64,000 nt of DNA. Source: Homarus americanus (taxonomy: Eukaryota; Arthropoda; Malacostraca; Decapoda; Nephropidae). The notes under the pieces were generated by a model. That model saw nothing but the letters and a program-made list of their open reading frames with translations. It did not search any database and had not been told where the DNA came from. The stretch is from contig NW_024742338.1 of NCBI RefSeq assembly GCF_018991925.1, positions 4,623,594 through 4,687,593 on the forward strand. Direction: 5' to 3'. Position numbers and translations under genes: made by a program. How positions within the stretch are numbered: the stretch's first letter is position 1; each line of letters starts with the position of its first letter. Shown here one piece after another: positions 55,701 to 62,704 of the stretch.

Positions 55701-56108
55701 TGGCGCCTCTCTTACCAAATCATTGTCGATACTTTGTAACTGTTTCGTCAACAGATATACTGTATACAGCGATACAGTTAGTTTAGTCCTAAGTTTTCTG
55801 ACATAACCAGCTGATGGCACTTTCAGCCTCTCTAACAAATTGTTTGTATACATATAGCTCATTTTCCATGTCAAATACTATTTTCGAAGAGACTTAAGTG
55901 GTTCGTCAAAGTGCTCACTCGGCATTTAGTGATGAGCTTTATCACGCTCACAGTTTGTTCCACTATTATTATTTTTGAAAAATAAAATTTTTGCAATTAA
56001 GAATTCATTAATTATATTACAGGAGCAACTGCATCAACACTGAGTGACGTCATTGTGGAGGGCGACATGTTAGGTCAGGTTGGGGAGGAAGGAGCCCAGG
56101 TCATGTGA
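35094..56108 (+). CDS. Small RanBP2-type zinc-finger protein, four-exon model (119 aa)
   Basis: Exons 35094-35216, 46854-46890, 47134-47247 and 56023-56108 splice in compatible phases to 119 residues ending in TGA. Residues 55-76 read TWRCQDPSCRNQNDFKEKNC and on: W-x-C-x4-C-x3-N-x6-C-x2-C, the RanBP2-type finger that in known proteins binds RNA or ubiquitin. Ahead of it is a short acidic Ser-rich segment. No other domain is seen and I do not recognise an orthologue. Exon 3 is well supported. Exon 1 is supported by its Kozak-like ATG and donor; the 37-nt exon 2 and the last exon rest on splice signals and phase. A 100-N gap lies in intron 3, so an exon could be missing. Confidence 0.6.
35625..36108. 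mobile_element. 484-bp foldback element with 8-bp target duplication
   Basis: CTCATTTG flanks both ends (35617-35624 and 36109-36116). The ends CGGTCCGACTAATTACCC and GGGTAATTAGTCGGACCC are inverted repeats. Inside are two direct copies (from 35628 and about 35800) and one inverted copy (to about 36107) of a ~150-bp block with CCAAATGTAGCCGCAAT. No coding sequence. An 8-bp duplication fits hAT or Merlin mobilisation. It lies in intron 1 of the zinc-finger gene. Confidence 0.85.
36641..36943 (-). pseudogene. Merlin/ISXO2-like transposase N-terminal fragment, left arm
   Basis: A 100-codon frame on the minus strand ending CKYRKDQHMWRCVRIPECND. The pattern FFRSHGVLPTSVKC followed by WRC resembles the zinc-ribbon start of ISXO2/Merlin (IS1016-like) transposases. 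The DDE core is absent. Confidence 0.5.
37183..37898 (+). mobile_element. Tigger-like element 4, nested in the Merlin-like foldback
   Basis: TA at 37181-37182 and 37899-37900. The ends CAGTTGGTCCTCATATTACG match in inverted form. It carries the shared subterminal block in reverse orientation (AAAAAGTGGAGTTTGGGG). The plus strand between about 37390 and 37500 encodes a frameshifted piece of the same transposase tail as 13756-14145 (PLQPAQVSDSD, SEDMDLYEL). Removing it restores symmetry of the host foldback. Confidence 0.85.
38314..38616 (+). pseudogene. Merlin/ISXO2-like transposase N-terminal fragment, right arm
   Basis: The same 100-codon frame in the opposite orientation, differing at only a few residues from the left-arm copy. 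Both arms keep this frame open, which suggests recent duplication or arm-to-arm conversion. Confidence 0.5.
39393..39560 (-). repeat. CR1 3'-end fragment
   Basis: Matches the 3' tail of the copy at 23852 (GGCAAGTACTGGGCATGC, then GAGCTCACACTCGGTGCC). Only the last ~170 bp are present. Confidence 0.8.
39838..40141 (-). repeat. 3' LTR of Gypsy element 2
   Basis: 304 bp, starting TGTAGGATACTCAGG and ending ATATCTACA on the plus strand. It is followed by the pyrimidine-rich complement of the polypurine tract. Confidence 0.93.
40144..43000 (-). pseudogene. pol: Gypsy element 2 pol (RT-RH-IN), frame breaks
   Basis: Minus strand. RT and RNase H run from about 43000 to 41228: GIIKPAGDDPSDWCHPM, YFTTADALCGYWQMELA, FAVTGDAFCLRGD, the catalytic box KVIDDVLLHDED (VIDD rather than YIDD), then TDASRLYGIGYALVQ and TIELELLAAVWAMSKCRLYL. 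A break near 41240 leads to the integrase (41261-40690): H-H-C-C finger HDSHRGVEATKR...CEPCQ and a D-D-E core (SADFFVV, RTDGGPQFTS, NGHAEAAVK). A further break near 40680 leads into the C-terminal part (TPNFTGRSPAQMLYG) to about 40144. Confidence 0.92.
42865..44613 (-). CDS. gag: Gypsy element 2 gag-protease
   Basis: A 582-codon frame. In order: a charged coiled-coil-like N terminus (ENRRQDDIRRRQEDDERR), a retrotransposon-gag domain (FQVFREWRRRWDDYSMM, ESFADFYVRLRRIAEEVDVC), zinc knuckles (CQYCARRHGSEC, CNNCGRRGHWA, CRSCSRIAHYDKCC), then an aspartic protease with LPDTGADVTVIG. The last ~50 residues are out of frame relative to pol and probably not native protein. The pol frame is entered by a -1 shift near 43000; no canonical slippery heptamer is seen there. 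Confidence 0.9.
   Translation of the reverse strand: MDRKVDQAAPPTLSPHYTRPQSATGVDFLHLIQFLEENRRQDDIRRRQEDDERRREENHRRQQENARFSAIIELLAPVNLQAATTPASSSTGAPAGSSSTSLPPPQKALAQSPPPLQADASFQVFREWRRRWDDYSMMVDLSRLPREKQLIQMRMCLTLETQRILEHTLQIPHDTDKTVKDVLDALQTHIKGLRNEALRRRELLSCKQLEGESFADFYVRLRRIAEEVDVCPGNSLTCEETQLKMIILMGVRDEELIQKLISLDTASSLQDVVTTCRSYEATRSATSAIRAPSNQLCAISAYKKNKGRDRTSASHQSSASLQTSTPGHSCQYCARRHGSECPAADSTCNNCGRRGHWARTLKCPANNVQCRSCSRIAHYDKCCQSQKKNNTTCKSQAAKNKRCRGVGSSSSPVSKTPQPICVHLSYGNVTSRIQMLPDTGADVTVIGTRHIDILRIPRSSLQPLSTSTTLTADGSTMAPALGTFQATLTLGKQSCSARIQVHKGVQMPLLSYGHCQELAIISSDFPKPILEIKHATGARSCPSHPILHLLQPGSSSYCNSRTCWFPRRTSRRLHSSQWLAPP
44790..44866 (+). repeat. (GT)n microsatellite in the Gypsy element 2 leader
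   Basis: GT repeats grade into GTGC and GTTC repeats. It lies between the 5' LTR and gag of Gypsy element 2. Confidence 0.95.
45191..45515 (-). repeat. 5' LTR of Gypsy element 2
   Basis: 325 bp, starting TGTGGGATACTCAGG. Just inside, the minus strand reads TGGCACAGTGTTTAGC, a possible primer-binding site because it begins TGG directly after the LTR. Confidence 0.93.
46086..46665 (-). repeat. CR1 3'-end fragments, two partial copies
   Basis: Two tails in a row: about 46086-46146 (only the last ~60 bp) and about 46150-46665. The latter encodes the last part of the RT protein (QRRATRLVPALWHLRYPER) with frameshifts. Same family as 23852-25471. Confidence 0.8.
46854..46890 (+). CDS. Zinc-finger gene exon 2 (37 nt)
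   Basis: Acceptor tgttttacag and donor CTAGGA|GTAAGT. It encodes SSDSSDRGSLPR, with the 9-base AGTTCTGAC directly repeated. It enters in phase 0 and leaves in phase 1, matching both neighbours. Confidence 0.6.
47134..47247 (+). CDS. Zinc-finger gene exon 3 (RanBP2-type finger)
   Basis: Acceptor aatccttcag and donor GGTA|GTAAGT. It encodes the whole finger with its four Cys, the Trp and the Asn, then TNTRFSTTGRYG. Confidence 0.8.
47554..47653. other. Assembly gap, 100 N
   Basis: Exactly 100 N, probably a gap of unknown size. It interrupts the left end of the LTR element that continues to 52439. Confidence 0.99.
48423..48850 (+). pseudogene. CR1 second-family ORF1 esterase remnant
   Basis: Pieces in different frames give SDSQVRYMDRAF (block I of an SGNH hydrolase, GDSQ-like), LIVWRYRSID and LDNWDNFRQKDLML. 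CR1/L2 ORF1 proteins often carry such an esterase. Frameshifts and stops interrupt it. Confidence 0.6.
50680..51783 (+). pseudogene. CR1 second-family ORF2, reverse transcriptase part
   Basis: A 367-codon frame with RT motifs VVYLDFSKAFDRVPHERL, VTSGVPQGSVLGPLVF and the intact catalytic box KFADDTK. The thumb follows (FEWSEKWQMKFNVDKCKVL) and then the C-terminal region (LVRPHLDYAVQFWS, RRMTRLIPGIRNLEYRDRL). The upstream RT fingers are in other frames (50457-50645). The sequence is clearly different from the 23852 family. Confidence 0.93.
51973..52439 (-). repeat. LTR of the gap-spanning element
   Basis: 467 bp, TG...CA ends. It shares TTCACACTCAGGATGG and CTCTCTATATACATGTTG with the solo LTR at 31775 (reversed), so both belong to one LTR family. 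Confidence 0.8.
52666..52706. repeat. (TA)n microsatellite
   Basis: About 20 TA units in intron 3 of the zinc-finger gene. Confidence 0.98.
52750..52801. mobile_element. DNA-transposon end-like fragment
   Basis: GGGCCGCCCCGGGCGGCACA followed by CTAGCTACGCCACTG resembles ends of widespread cut-and-paste elements that start CAGTGGCGTAGCTAG. The partner end was not found. Confidence 0.4.
53297..53368 (+). repeat. CR1 3'-tail fragment
   Basis: ATCAGAGACGTGACCGATCG to GAAGATAAAAGTAA matches the last ~70 bp of the 23852 family. Confidence 0.75.
53812..54010 (+). repeat. CR1 RT fragment
   Basis: Matches the 23852 family around the protein segment CEKKVNQANKLLGLIRRSFR, then jumps to the segment encoding EVYKHLRGHYSVEC. 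Part between them is deleted. Confidence 0.75.
54065..54345 (+). repeat. Unclassified interspersed repeat, copy 2
   Basis: Partner of 20405-20760. It lies directly between two CR1 fragments. Confidence 0.6.
54346..54610 (+). repeat. CR1 3'-end fragment
   Basis: Encodes the last protein segment of the 23852 family (KTVRANFFGVRVVNSW, LDQHWSGFRYIQEPVHAQYL) and ends GAGGATAAAAGTAAA. Confidence 0.85.
54630..54935 (+). repeat. CR1 3'-end fragment, second in tandem
   Basis: Another, more diverged copy of the same tail (KTVRANFFGMRIVNSWNNL), again ending GAGGATAAAAGTAAA. Confidence 0.85.
54936..56022. other. No recognised features
   Basis: AT-rich sequence before the last putative zinc-finger exon. 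A ~100-codon frame at 55484-55786 has no domain-like features. Confidence 0.5.
56023..56108 (+). CDS. Zinc-finger gene putative last exon
   Basis: Acceptor attatattacag; in the phase set by exon 3 it reads RATASTLSDVIVEGDMLGQV and eight more residues to TGA. The phase fit supports it but it has no domain, so it may be wrong. Confidence 0.45.
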
Positions 56109-56367
56109 AAATTGAGTTTCTCTAATGCAGGTCTTGAGTGAACGGCGGCCTCAACACACTTCCATTATACATAATTAGTGCAGGAATGCCATAACCCTTT
56201 AAAATGAGTGTACATGTAGTGAAGGTTGTGTTAAGCGGCTGACTGAGCGACTCTCAACTTGGCAAGGACAAAATGTCAACAAAGTGGCGTTGCGTCACTC
56301 GCTAGTCAAAAGATATTTTAATTGTTCTGCCCACCCATATACGGATTCTGTACAGTACTTTATCAAG

Positions 56368-56446
56368 ATGACGGGGTCACATCGAGTTGTTCTCCTGGCC
56401 TGTGGGTCGTTTAACCCGCCCACAAACATGCATCTGCGGATGTTTG
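56368..56446 (+). CDS. NMNAT: NMNAT exon 1
   Basis: The ATG is chosen because the family begins about ten residues before the VVLLACGSFNP motif. Donor TTTG|GTGAGT, phase 1. The frame is open upstream without another ATG. Confidence 0.92.
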
Positions 56447-59400
56447 GTGAGTACAGTACATCAATGGCAGGTCCGCCCCGCCACCGGCTTGTTTCCTCAC
56501 TCTCCTCTTTCACTTGTATATTTGTGCAGATTTACATGGTTTTCGCTGTGGATTATGTAGAATTTTACAAGTATGACTGCCTGGCATTGCTAGTACTTTT
56601 AAGCTCATTGGTGTAACTCTTAGCATTGGTTTGGATGACTAAGTGGGGTGCCCTAATTTGTTGTATCTGCTCCCATATTCCCTCTAATGTTGTACAGTAT
56701 TTTATTGTTTGGGGAGATGAGTATCCACAGTAGAAGTTCTGCTGACGAAGGCTTAGTACTGTGGGTATTAATGGTTCAAAAGTTTATTTATATTGTGGTT
56801 GGCAAAGGATGTGATCATCAGGGCAGATTATCTGTTCAGTAAAATTAAACTGTTTGGTCTAATACTGTGCAGTTGTTTGAGGAGGTGAAGCAAGTGGACA
56901 GAAGGCCACCTTTTGTACATGTACACAATAATGCTTGGCAAAAATATTTATTGAATGAAAGCCTAGTACAGTATAAGAAAAAATATATGTATTGGATATT
57001 TTGCCATGACCAGCTAAGTTCCTATTTAAGCTATTTTATCGTGAGCGCACTCTGATTGGCTAAGTATTTTCTGTTTAATAGGATTGGGGGGGGTCGCCCC
57101 CGACTAGTAAGATAGGTAAGGTTAGGTAGGTCTTTTTGTTGGTTAGGTTCTAGTAAAAACATAAGAACATAAGAATGGAGGAAACTGCAGCGGGTCTATT
57201 GGCCCATACTGGGCCTCTTTTATAATGATAAGTTTCCATGCACAACAGAAATATGGTTAGGTATATTTATAGCTACACAACGATCAACTCACGGCAAAAT
57301 AAATGCCACATACCACAAGAATCACGGTCAATTATAGTTCTTGTGTTGTTCGCCAGTAATGGACGATTAGCCAATCAGCGCGCTCACGATAAAATAGCAT
57401 TACTGTAGTAGGAACTTAATGGTCACGGCAAAATAAACACTGCCAAAATAAAATGGTTGCAATATGAAAATATTCTATGGCTGTCACCATCAAGCATCTC
57501 ATGTGACCAGAGATAACAGGACCATATCATTATAGAAAGCAGATGAGACGAAAGAACCCAACCTAACCTAACCAAAAAGTATGATCATAAAGTTAAGGGA
57601 AGCTTACTTAATGAAACAAGAAGTTGAAAATTCCTAAGGTATGATAAATATGTCGAATGTCTTATCTTCGGGATTTTACCAAATTACTGTGTGTTGCAAT
57701 TTACAAATGCAAATAAGATGGAGTAGCAAGGAAGATTTTTTCTTTTTTCATTTTCATAAGAAATAGCAAGTAGGCTATGACCTCTGTCTTTGGTGACTTA
57801 GCAAATGAAAATAATGTATCAGATTTGTGTCCAATTCTGTCTGAAATGAACCACCAAGTTTGACAATATTCAGCGGTTCACTCGTACTAAAATAAAATGG
57901 TTCAATGATAGTTTGTAAGTTCAACAAAAACATAATTTCCTTAGTAAATTCAGAATTTGTTCTTGCTTTCCAGCTGTAGATATTTATTAAAAAAAAAATA
58001 AGAGAAAAGTAAAAAAAAAACAATCAAACCTCTGTGAGTAATAGTTAAGAATAATGGTCAAGGTTAACCAGCTTGCTAATGAAAAATACTGTATCCATAG
58101 AAGAAACTTTTTTTTCTACCTCAATAATATAGCAAATGAGGTGAAGGAATAAAAAGAATTTCCAATTCAGGTTTCCTCCCAAGTTTTTCTCATAAAGATG
58201 TTACCTGCCCACAGGAGGAGGAAGTCATCTTTATTTATGTGAGCAGGAGTCTTTCCATTTCATAGACATCAATACTGTAGAGAAATGCTCTTCCCTTTCA
58301 TACTAAGACACGAGAGCAGCAACTTTAGAAAATTGTTGTGCTGTACAGATGACGATAAATTATTCTTTCTTATGTTTAGAATAGCATCTAGAAAAGGGAC
58401 AAATGGAAGTGGTGTTTGTAATTATCATATTATTTGTTTAGAGATAGACACGAATGTGCTATAATTTATTGTAGATAAGATGAACCAACAAAACCTACCT
58501 AACCTACCTAAACTACCTATTCTAGAATGAAAATATAGTACCTTTACGTATATCATTATTATTATACTTTTTATACCCGGTTTTAAAGTAAGAATTACAG
58601 TGCAGCATTATTATAATTTTATATTACTGTATACTGTACAGTATTATGTAGGTTTGTAGCTATAGTAAGGAAGGGGGTCTGGTTGGATGCTGTGAAGCGT
58701 TTGTCCACAATGATGTAAAAACATGGTGTCTTGAAGTGGGTGGGTGGCAGCCTCTTTATTTAAGAGAAAAAACAAAGGAAAATGCCTGAATGCAAATATT
58801 GTTATTCCTCTATCTGATTTGCTTTATTCTTGATGTAAGAAATACGTTTTCTTCTAAAGATGTGTTTTGTTAAGTAGCTGGATGACTCGGACCCTAGATC
58901 TTAACTACAGTATTAACCTTTTATGTGTTCCAAAAAGTCATTCTCAGCCAGCAACTTTCTCCGCATATTTTTTTTATATGCACTCCTCATTTTTCGAGGC
59001 CATTAGGGTCCAGGCTTGCATGTTTACTGTAGTACCAGTAAATGTGAGGAATAGTTTCACTACAAATGGGACACCTGGAGTGACTGAGATCCCCGACGCT
59101 GCTCCCTTCTCTTCCTCCCATGAGCTGACTCGGGTACAAAGAATTGTTTATTCCCTTTATTATGTTTTTTTACCTTATAATCATCATTTCTATTTTTTTT
59201 TCACATCCTGTATAAATGAGTGTGTGCACATGTAACAGAGTAAATAATAAAGTTGTGCATATCTACCCAAAATATGAGTAGCAAAATACTGCAATAATAA
59301 CACAGCTTGGCCAGGTAGGGGTAGAGCTAGGGGTTACAGTCAAACCTGACAACCCATGCTCTCCATTTTTTTATTTTATAGCAACATAACATCTCCATGG

Positions 59401-62304
59401 ATATTTTTTTTTTCTAATTCACTTTGTGAATATCAAAGATGGGTGTTAAAATATCAATTGCGGATAAAAAAATATGCATTTTGTCTTTGATGTATAATTC
59501 TTAATGTAAATATTGGAGTACTATATTTTATAAATTTAATACGTTTGGCTTTTACTTGAAATAACATGAAGAAAGAGTACTGGGACTTTTCCTGGGGTTC
59601 TTGACTAAGCTTTTTTGAGAGTAACAGTACAGTATACTGTACAGTGGTCCCTCGGTTAACGAGCACAATTCGTTCTAGAAGGTTGCTCGTTAACCGAAAA
59701 ACTCGTTAACCGAAACCATTGTTTCAATGGGTTTTTGGGTAATTGGTTCCAGCTCACCGAAAATTGCCTAAAATCAACAAAAAGGTAGTAAAGTACACTT
59801 ACTTTGAGGTGTGTATGTAGAAGGCTCCTGGATGATGATGATGATGGGAATTAGAATGGGGGTGGAGGAGAAGGGAGAAGAGAAGGCATTGGGGGTGGAA
59901 GAGAAGTCACCCCATGGTGCCATTTCACCCATAAAATTTTAGTTCTCTTGGTGTAATTCAAGATTATTTTCTTTAAATCAACACTGCACTGCATTATATA
60001 CGGTATTGTCAATATGTAAAATAAATTTCAAATTGACCAATAATTTGCTTGGAAATACAGAAAAAAGCGTTTAGTTGAAGAGAGTCTCAAGCAAGATGTT
60101 ACCTCTACTGAAAAGACACAGAGACTGACGCCTGTATGGCGGGCAAAAATCTAGCGTCCTATACTTCAATTTTGTTCAATAATTGTTAAAATGACAAAAA
60201 AATTTAATATAAATTTTTAAAATTTTTGAATAGTATAAACTTCATGATATTTATTAAAATAGTAAGGAATTTAAGCCCTAGAACCGATTACTGTATTGGC
60301 GGACTAATACTACAGCTCGTGGACTGCTAAACGCAAGCGAAAACATGTTGATGTCGGCTCGTAAAAAACTCGTTAATCGGGGGTTTGCTTGTTAACCGAA
60401 GTTAAGAATCTTATGGAAGGTAACTCGTCAACCGAAATCTCGTTAACCGAGGCGCTCGTTAACCGAGGGATCACTGTACTGTACTTCTACTTAAGTATAT
60501 TTTTCCAGTATACCTTGTCCATATTTTTTCAGTATACTTTGTTCACCACTGACAGAAAGTGATATAGAGGGAGAAAGGTGATTAGCTGTTAAAAGAGATG
60601 ATAATGGGGGAACTAGTGAAGAAGGGACTAGTGATGATACAAAGGAGGATGAGGAGACTAATCCCGGGCATTAGGAACCTTGAGTACAGAGACAGGTTAA
60701 AGCATCTTAATTTACACTCCCCCGAGAGACGTAGAGTGAGGGGCGATATGATCAAGGTGAATAAATGGAAGTCAGGGCTAAACGAAGGTGAAATAATAAA
60801 GGTACTGTACTTAAATTATCCAACCAGAAACAAACTTTTGCAATGGTTTTAAATTAGACAAATTTAGATTTAGGCGTGAGATGGGTAAACACTGGTTTGG
60901 AAATAGAGTAGTGGATGAGTGGAACAAGTTACCGAACCTCATCATTAACACGAACACGCTGGGTAGCTTAAAATATAGGTTGGATGGATATATGAGTGAT
61001 AGGAGCTGGGTGGAAACGGGACTGCCCAGTATGGGCCAATGGGCCCGCTGCAGTTCCTCCATTCTTATGTTCTTATGTTGTAACAAGGGGAGATCTGACA
61101 AACATTATCTTATCTTTATGATGCTGGCATAGTTGTCAGAGTGAATTTTATGGTCTGAAAATGTGGTTATTCGTCATAATTGTTTGACATCTGATTGGAT
61201 AGACTGTAATGTGGTGCAAGTCTAAAATTGATGTAAATGATCTGTGTGAGTTAGTGGAAGAGTATACAGCTACTCAGCTAAGGTATATAAGAATAACTCA
61301 GATTATTGTACAGGGAACTTAAAGGCTAACCACTTACTTAACCCATTGCCTTTATACATTTTTTTTTAATTTTTGGCCTTTTTTTCAGAAATTGCAAGAG
61401 ATTTCCTCCACAGAACAACAAATAATAATGTTGTGGTAGGCTTGATGTCACCAGTTCATGAAAAGTATGGGAAAGAGGTAAGATTAAGAGGTTCTTGTTA
61501 TAAAGTAACCCAACTCTAATTTTTATTCCCTTTACTCCACAGTAAAATTTTTCCCCAAATTACAAGATGATGTACAGCATTGCCTTTGAGTCATGGATGA
61601 TGAGCACTAAGAGTCGAAAACACTCTCTTGAAGAGTTGTTTTGGGTTCAAGATGTTAACTTGTTGAATGGTAGGCTACTGTACTGTACACTCCAGACACA
61701 TGAGGTCAGATAATTGTTTTGCTGTACTGGGAGTTGAGGTTGAAAATTTGAACCAGTCTGATCCAGTAGCTAGTTGACTCAGAGTTCAGTGATGCTTTAG
61801 GCCAGGAATCCACATTATTAAATTAACATATTATGATGGCTTAGTAATTTGAATTCATAGAAAACCATCTATAATATTGTCACAAAATGAATCACTGTAC
61901 AGTACTGTATTGTAGTACAGTTTTAACAATGAAGATGGAGGATATAAAAATGGGCTTTGTCCATCTTATACAGCCATCAAAGTTGTGTTTCTTGATCATT
62001 CTCAAGTATTGTGATAATAGTTTGTATTAAATGTAATTTAATTTAGCAATAAAGATATGTTTTTTGAATAAGACATACCAGTACAGTAGAGGATTATAAT
62101 GTTAATATTATTTTGTAGTTGGAGATCTAAGTGATTGGTTCATATAATAAATGACTTTTTATTTTGAAGGGACTGGTGAGTTCAAGTGACCGTATTCAAT
62201 TGTTGCGTCTTGCGCTCAACTCCTCGTCGTGGGTGCACGTGAGTGAATGGGAAACACGTCAAGATGACTGGACACCTACGAGGGAAGTCGTCCAGTACCA
62301 CCAG
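56368..62304 (+). CDS. NMNAT: Nicotinamide/nicotinate-nucleotide adenylyltransferase (NMNAT), 3'-partial
   Basis: Three exons in matching phases: 56368-56446, 61389-61477 and 62170-62304, giving the first ~101 residues. It starts MTGSHRVVLLACGSFNPPTN and continues MHLRMF, the nucleotidyltransferase motif G-x-F-x-P-x-[HT]-x-x-H that binds the ATP phosphates. The second exon gives EIARDFLHRTTNNNVVVGLM then SPVHEKYGKE, the eukaryotic NMNAT substrate-site segment. The third gives SDRIQLLRLALNSSSWVHVS and EWETRQDDW. The enzyme makes NAD+ (or NaAD) from NMN (or NaMN) and ATP, the last step of NAD synthesis. Whether it is the nuclear NMNAT1-like or another isoform cannot be told from the N terminus. 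Further exons lie to the right. Confidence 0.95.
56998..57433. mobile_element. Inverted-repeat element containing a CR1 tail
   Basis: The left arm (TTGCCATGACCAG through TTTTATCGTGAGCGCACTC to about 57060) is the near reverse complement of the right arm (about 57365-57433, with GCGCTCACGATAAAATAGC). Arms are about 65-70 bp. Between them, at 57165-57225, is the reversed 3' tail of the second CR1 family. No coding sequence. Confidence 0.65.
57165..57225 (-). repeat. CR1 second-family 3' tail
   Basis: Reverse complement of the end at 51793-51845: CCAGTATGGGCCAATAG and CCTCCATTCTTATGTTCTTA. Only ~60 bp. Confidence 0.85.
57434..59640. other. NMNAT intron 1, no recognised features
   Basis: AT-rich, with a few simple CCTAACCTACC-type runs (57565 and 58495). 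Reading frames up to ~120 codons show no domain features. Confidence 0.5.
59642..60476. mobile_element. TA-flanked MITE with CAGTGGTCCCTCGGTTAACG ends
   Basis: TA at 59640-59641 and 60477-60478. The left end CAGTGGTCCCTCGGTTAACG matches the inverted right end CAGTGATCCCTCGGTTAACG. 835 bp, with further GTTAACCGA blocks near both ends and no transposase. It lies in NMNAT intron 1. Confidence 0.85.
60597..61080 (+). pseudogene. CR1 second-family 3' fragment
   Basis: Encodes the end of ORF2 (QRRMRRLIPGIRNLEYRDRL, HLNLHSPERRR, GNRVVDEWNKLPNLI) with one frame break near 60830. It ends with the same CCATTCTTATGTTCTTATG tail as 51845. Confidence 0.9.
61389..61477 (+). CDS. NMNAT: NMNAT exon 2
   Basis: Acceptor cctttttttcag and donor GAG|GTAAGA. 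It completes Glu across the junction and encodes IARDFLHRTTNNNVVVGLMS then PVHEKYGKE. Confidence 0.93.
62170..62304 (+). CDS. NMNAT: NMNAT exon 3
   Basis: Acceptor tattttgaag and donor CAG|GTCAGT; 45 codons from GLVSSSDRIQLLRLAL to TREVVQYHQ. Confidence 0.92.
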
Positions 62305-62670
62305 GTCAGTTGCTGTACAGTATACTGTATATTTATCAGAAAGATACCATAGCATGTGCCTCTATCTACCAGGTTTGCCTTGTACTGTATGCCTTGATTC
62401 TTCCTTCAGGTTTTTGCAGAATTAAAAGTTTTACTTGTACAGTACAGCGCATACTTCATAAGCTTTTGGTGCTGTTGTACTGTACAGCTTTTTTAATTTT
62501 GCCTTTTTTCTGGGTCATGGAATTGTTTTTATTTCAAGTTGTTTGAAATGTTTGCAGCCAAGAAATCATTCAATATTTTCATTTTTTGGGGGGGGGGTAA
62601 TCAAATAATCAAATGGAAAAGAAAATACCTGTACTGCATTGGGTATTATTTTGAGATGGCTTCATATGCT

Positions 62671-62704
62671 GTAAATTGTACAGTACAGTACAGTACAGTA
62701 CAGT
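62671..62704. repeat. (CAGTA)n microsatellite
   Basis: About six CAGTA units within intron sequence after NMNAT exon 3, a local amplification of the palindrome-rich motif found across the window. Confidence 0.9.

Noticed and set aside
55484..55786. 100-codon plus-strand frame
   Set aside because: No recognisable domain, no start context and no repeat match; consistent with a chance frame.
56284..56367. N-terminal extension of NMNAT
   Set aside because: The frame is open but has no ATG, and the family starts about ten residues before the nucleotide-binding motif, matching the ATG at 56368.
58867..59235. 122-codon plus-strand frame
   Set aside because: It is in NMNAT intron 1 with no domain, no splice support and low-complexity Phe/Tyr stretches from AT-rich DNA.
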